Shown: piece by piece, positions 62,751 to 64,000 of the stretch
Position numbering within the stretch: position 1 is the first letter of the stretch
Layout: each line of letters starts with the position of its first letter
The notes under the pieces: generated by a model
What the model was told of the DNA's origin: nothing
The model's input: the letters and a program-made list of their open reading frames with translations, nothing else
The model's database searches: none
DNA from: Gigaspora rosea
Lineage: Eukaryota > Glomeromycota > Glomeromycetes > Diversisporales > Gigasporaceae
Length of the DNA stretch: 64,000 bases
Direction: 5' to 3'
NCBI GenBank assembly: GCA_003550325.1
Contig: QKWP01000828.1
Coordinates: 1-64,000 of the forward strand
Translations under genes and position numbers: made by a program

Positions 62751-63925
62751 TTTGCTTTAGTGTATTATAAAAGAACAACTAAAATTTGAAGCTAGTAAAT
62801 ATGGTTATGCAATAGAAAGTTATATAAAAACAAATTTAAGTGTTTTTTTGAAATAAAAGTAAAAAAAACCAAAGTAAAAGTTAAAAAGTAAAAGTTAAAC
62901 AAAGTGAAGACAAATTTAGAATAACTTTGTTAATTTTAAAGTTATAATGATCTATTATAGCTTGTTTTGAAAAGAAAGTTTGTAAATAAAGTTTAAAAAG
63001 TACATCTTCTTCTTAGACTTCATTATTAATTTGAAAGCTATTTCTACTTGTGTAATACAACACAAAATAGTTAAAGAACTACTTGGTTTTAGGAAACTTA
63101 AAAAAAACTAATTTTGAAGGTATAAAGACCAACAAGCAAATTTTCTTATTAAGTTTAGTAGGACCCTGAAATATATATAAATAGGTCAGGTATTAGTTTG
63201 CTTATTTTGGGGTTTTTTATATAGTTCTTTTTTATTTATAGTAATTTTTTGCTTATTTTTGAGGTTTTTCTGCATATCTTTATATTTTTAGTAATTTTAT
63301 AATAAACCAACCTATCTATAAATATTTTGGGGTCCTAGTTTAGCTATTATTAGCTTGAAACTTAGCTATTATATGTAAAACTGTATAAAGAACAAGGTTT
63401 TTTAAAAATAAAAATAGTTTGATAAATTTCTAAGTTATAGAGATTTTTTGAGCAGAAGAATTAAATAAAGTTTGTGTACAAATAATAAACAGAGCGAGTT
63501 TTAAATTATTTTCTATAAATTTTGATATAAGGTAACCTGCTCTATTTTCACAAACTTTTTTTTGCTACATACAAAACTTTTAAAAAATAAATATCTTTTT
63601 ATAAAATTATATATATATAATCTATAACTAATTTATTATTTAAATATATAAAAATTAAACCAACTATATATGTATAATTTTTTTTAGTTAATAAAAAAAA
63701 TATCCTATAAATTTTGTAAAAATTTAAAGGTGTGACCTATAACACAAATAGTAAAACAGATTTTGATCTATTGGCCCATTTTGAATGATTTAACTACCAA
63801 AATATTCATCTGATTCCAATGAGCCTAAAATCATCAAAATCTAATCACAGGATCCCAAGATAGTTCAACTTTTTTATAATAATAATATTATTATTTTAAA
63901 ACTATAAAACACTATTAAAGGGGTT
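62751..63925. other. Intergenic stretch
   Basis: AT-rich. Two similar lines near 63200 and 63255 (cttattttggggtttttt / cttatttttgaggttttt) form a short direct repeat. No gene or element boundary recognised. Confidence 0.45.
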
Positions 63926-64000
63926 TGGCAACATAGTGTAGTTGGATTGTTGTTACCCCCAAGTAGTTGTAACAAAAGATACAGAGTTCGAATCCCACTG
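63926..64000 (+). ncRNA. tRNA-like SINE head, cut by window end
   Basis: A-box-like TAGTGTAGTTGG (63934-63945) and B box GAGTTCGAATCC (63984-63995), 38 bases apart, then CACTG. The B-box region agrees with the minus-strand head at 30953-30964 (GAGTTCAAATCCCACT). A true tRNA is not excluded, but the cloverleaf looks poor. The body lies outside the window. Confidence 0.5.

Overview
The window looks like nuclear DNA of a filamentous, intron-rich, very AT-rich fungus. An arbuscular mycorrhizal (Glomeromycotina) genome is my best guess. That guess is an inference from three things: short GT-AG introns, a Helitron whose helicase and OB-like passenger resemble those I associate with Rhizophagus-type genomes, and a Gypsy gag of the type I associate with that group. 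No database search was possible. Only one gene appears intact; most of the rest is transposable elements, satellites and decayed genes.

Layout. (1) 731-6819, minus strand: a complete xanthine dehydrogenase gene of 24 exons, which joins in frame into about 1,332 residues. (2) 7.0-10.7 kb: a nest of small non-autonomous DNA elements (two hAT-like with 8-bp target duplications, one Harbinger-like) and a 60-bp minisatellite. (3) 10775 to about 21684: a Helitron of about 10.9 kb, minus orientation. It has a broken Rep-helicase gene, a divergent broken OB-like passenger gene on plus, a terminal hairpin plus CTAG end, and about 2.6 kb of tandem repeats behind the 5' end. A 529-bp near-perfect palindrome with TTAA duplication has split the helicase. 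(4) 21.7-28.6 kb: MITEs and a repeated segment that returns at 46.4-47.7 kb. (5) 28.6-40.3 kb and 54.5-58.8 kb: three broken copies (A minus, B plus, C minus) of one unrecognised gene family. Each is followed on its 3' side by AT-rich short-unit satellite; the satellites beside A and C are the same 92-94-bp family. (6) 40.8-45.7 kb: a decayed Gypsy retrotransposon with nested MITEs. (7) 49225-50675: an array of about 163-bp monomers in strictly alternating orientation. (8) 56874-57872: a mariner-like MITE carrying a full-length tRNA-derived SINE. (9) 59.5-61.6 kb: an unrecognised broken minus-strand gene interrupted by a hAT MITE. The window ends in another tRNA-like SINE head.

The genes do not form a pathway. 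The xanthine dehydrogenase would oxidise hypoxanthine and xanthine to urate in purine catabolism. The other coding material belongs to mobile elements or to the decayed three-copy family. The signals I would check first are the alternating 163-bp array, the TTAA palindrome family, the three-copy gene family with its linked satellite, and the Helitron with its opposite-strand passenger gene.
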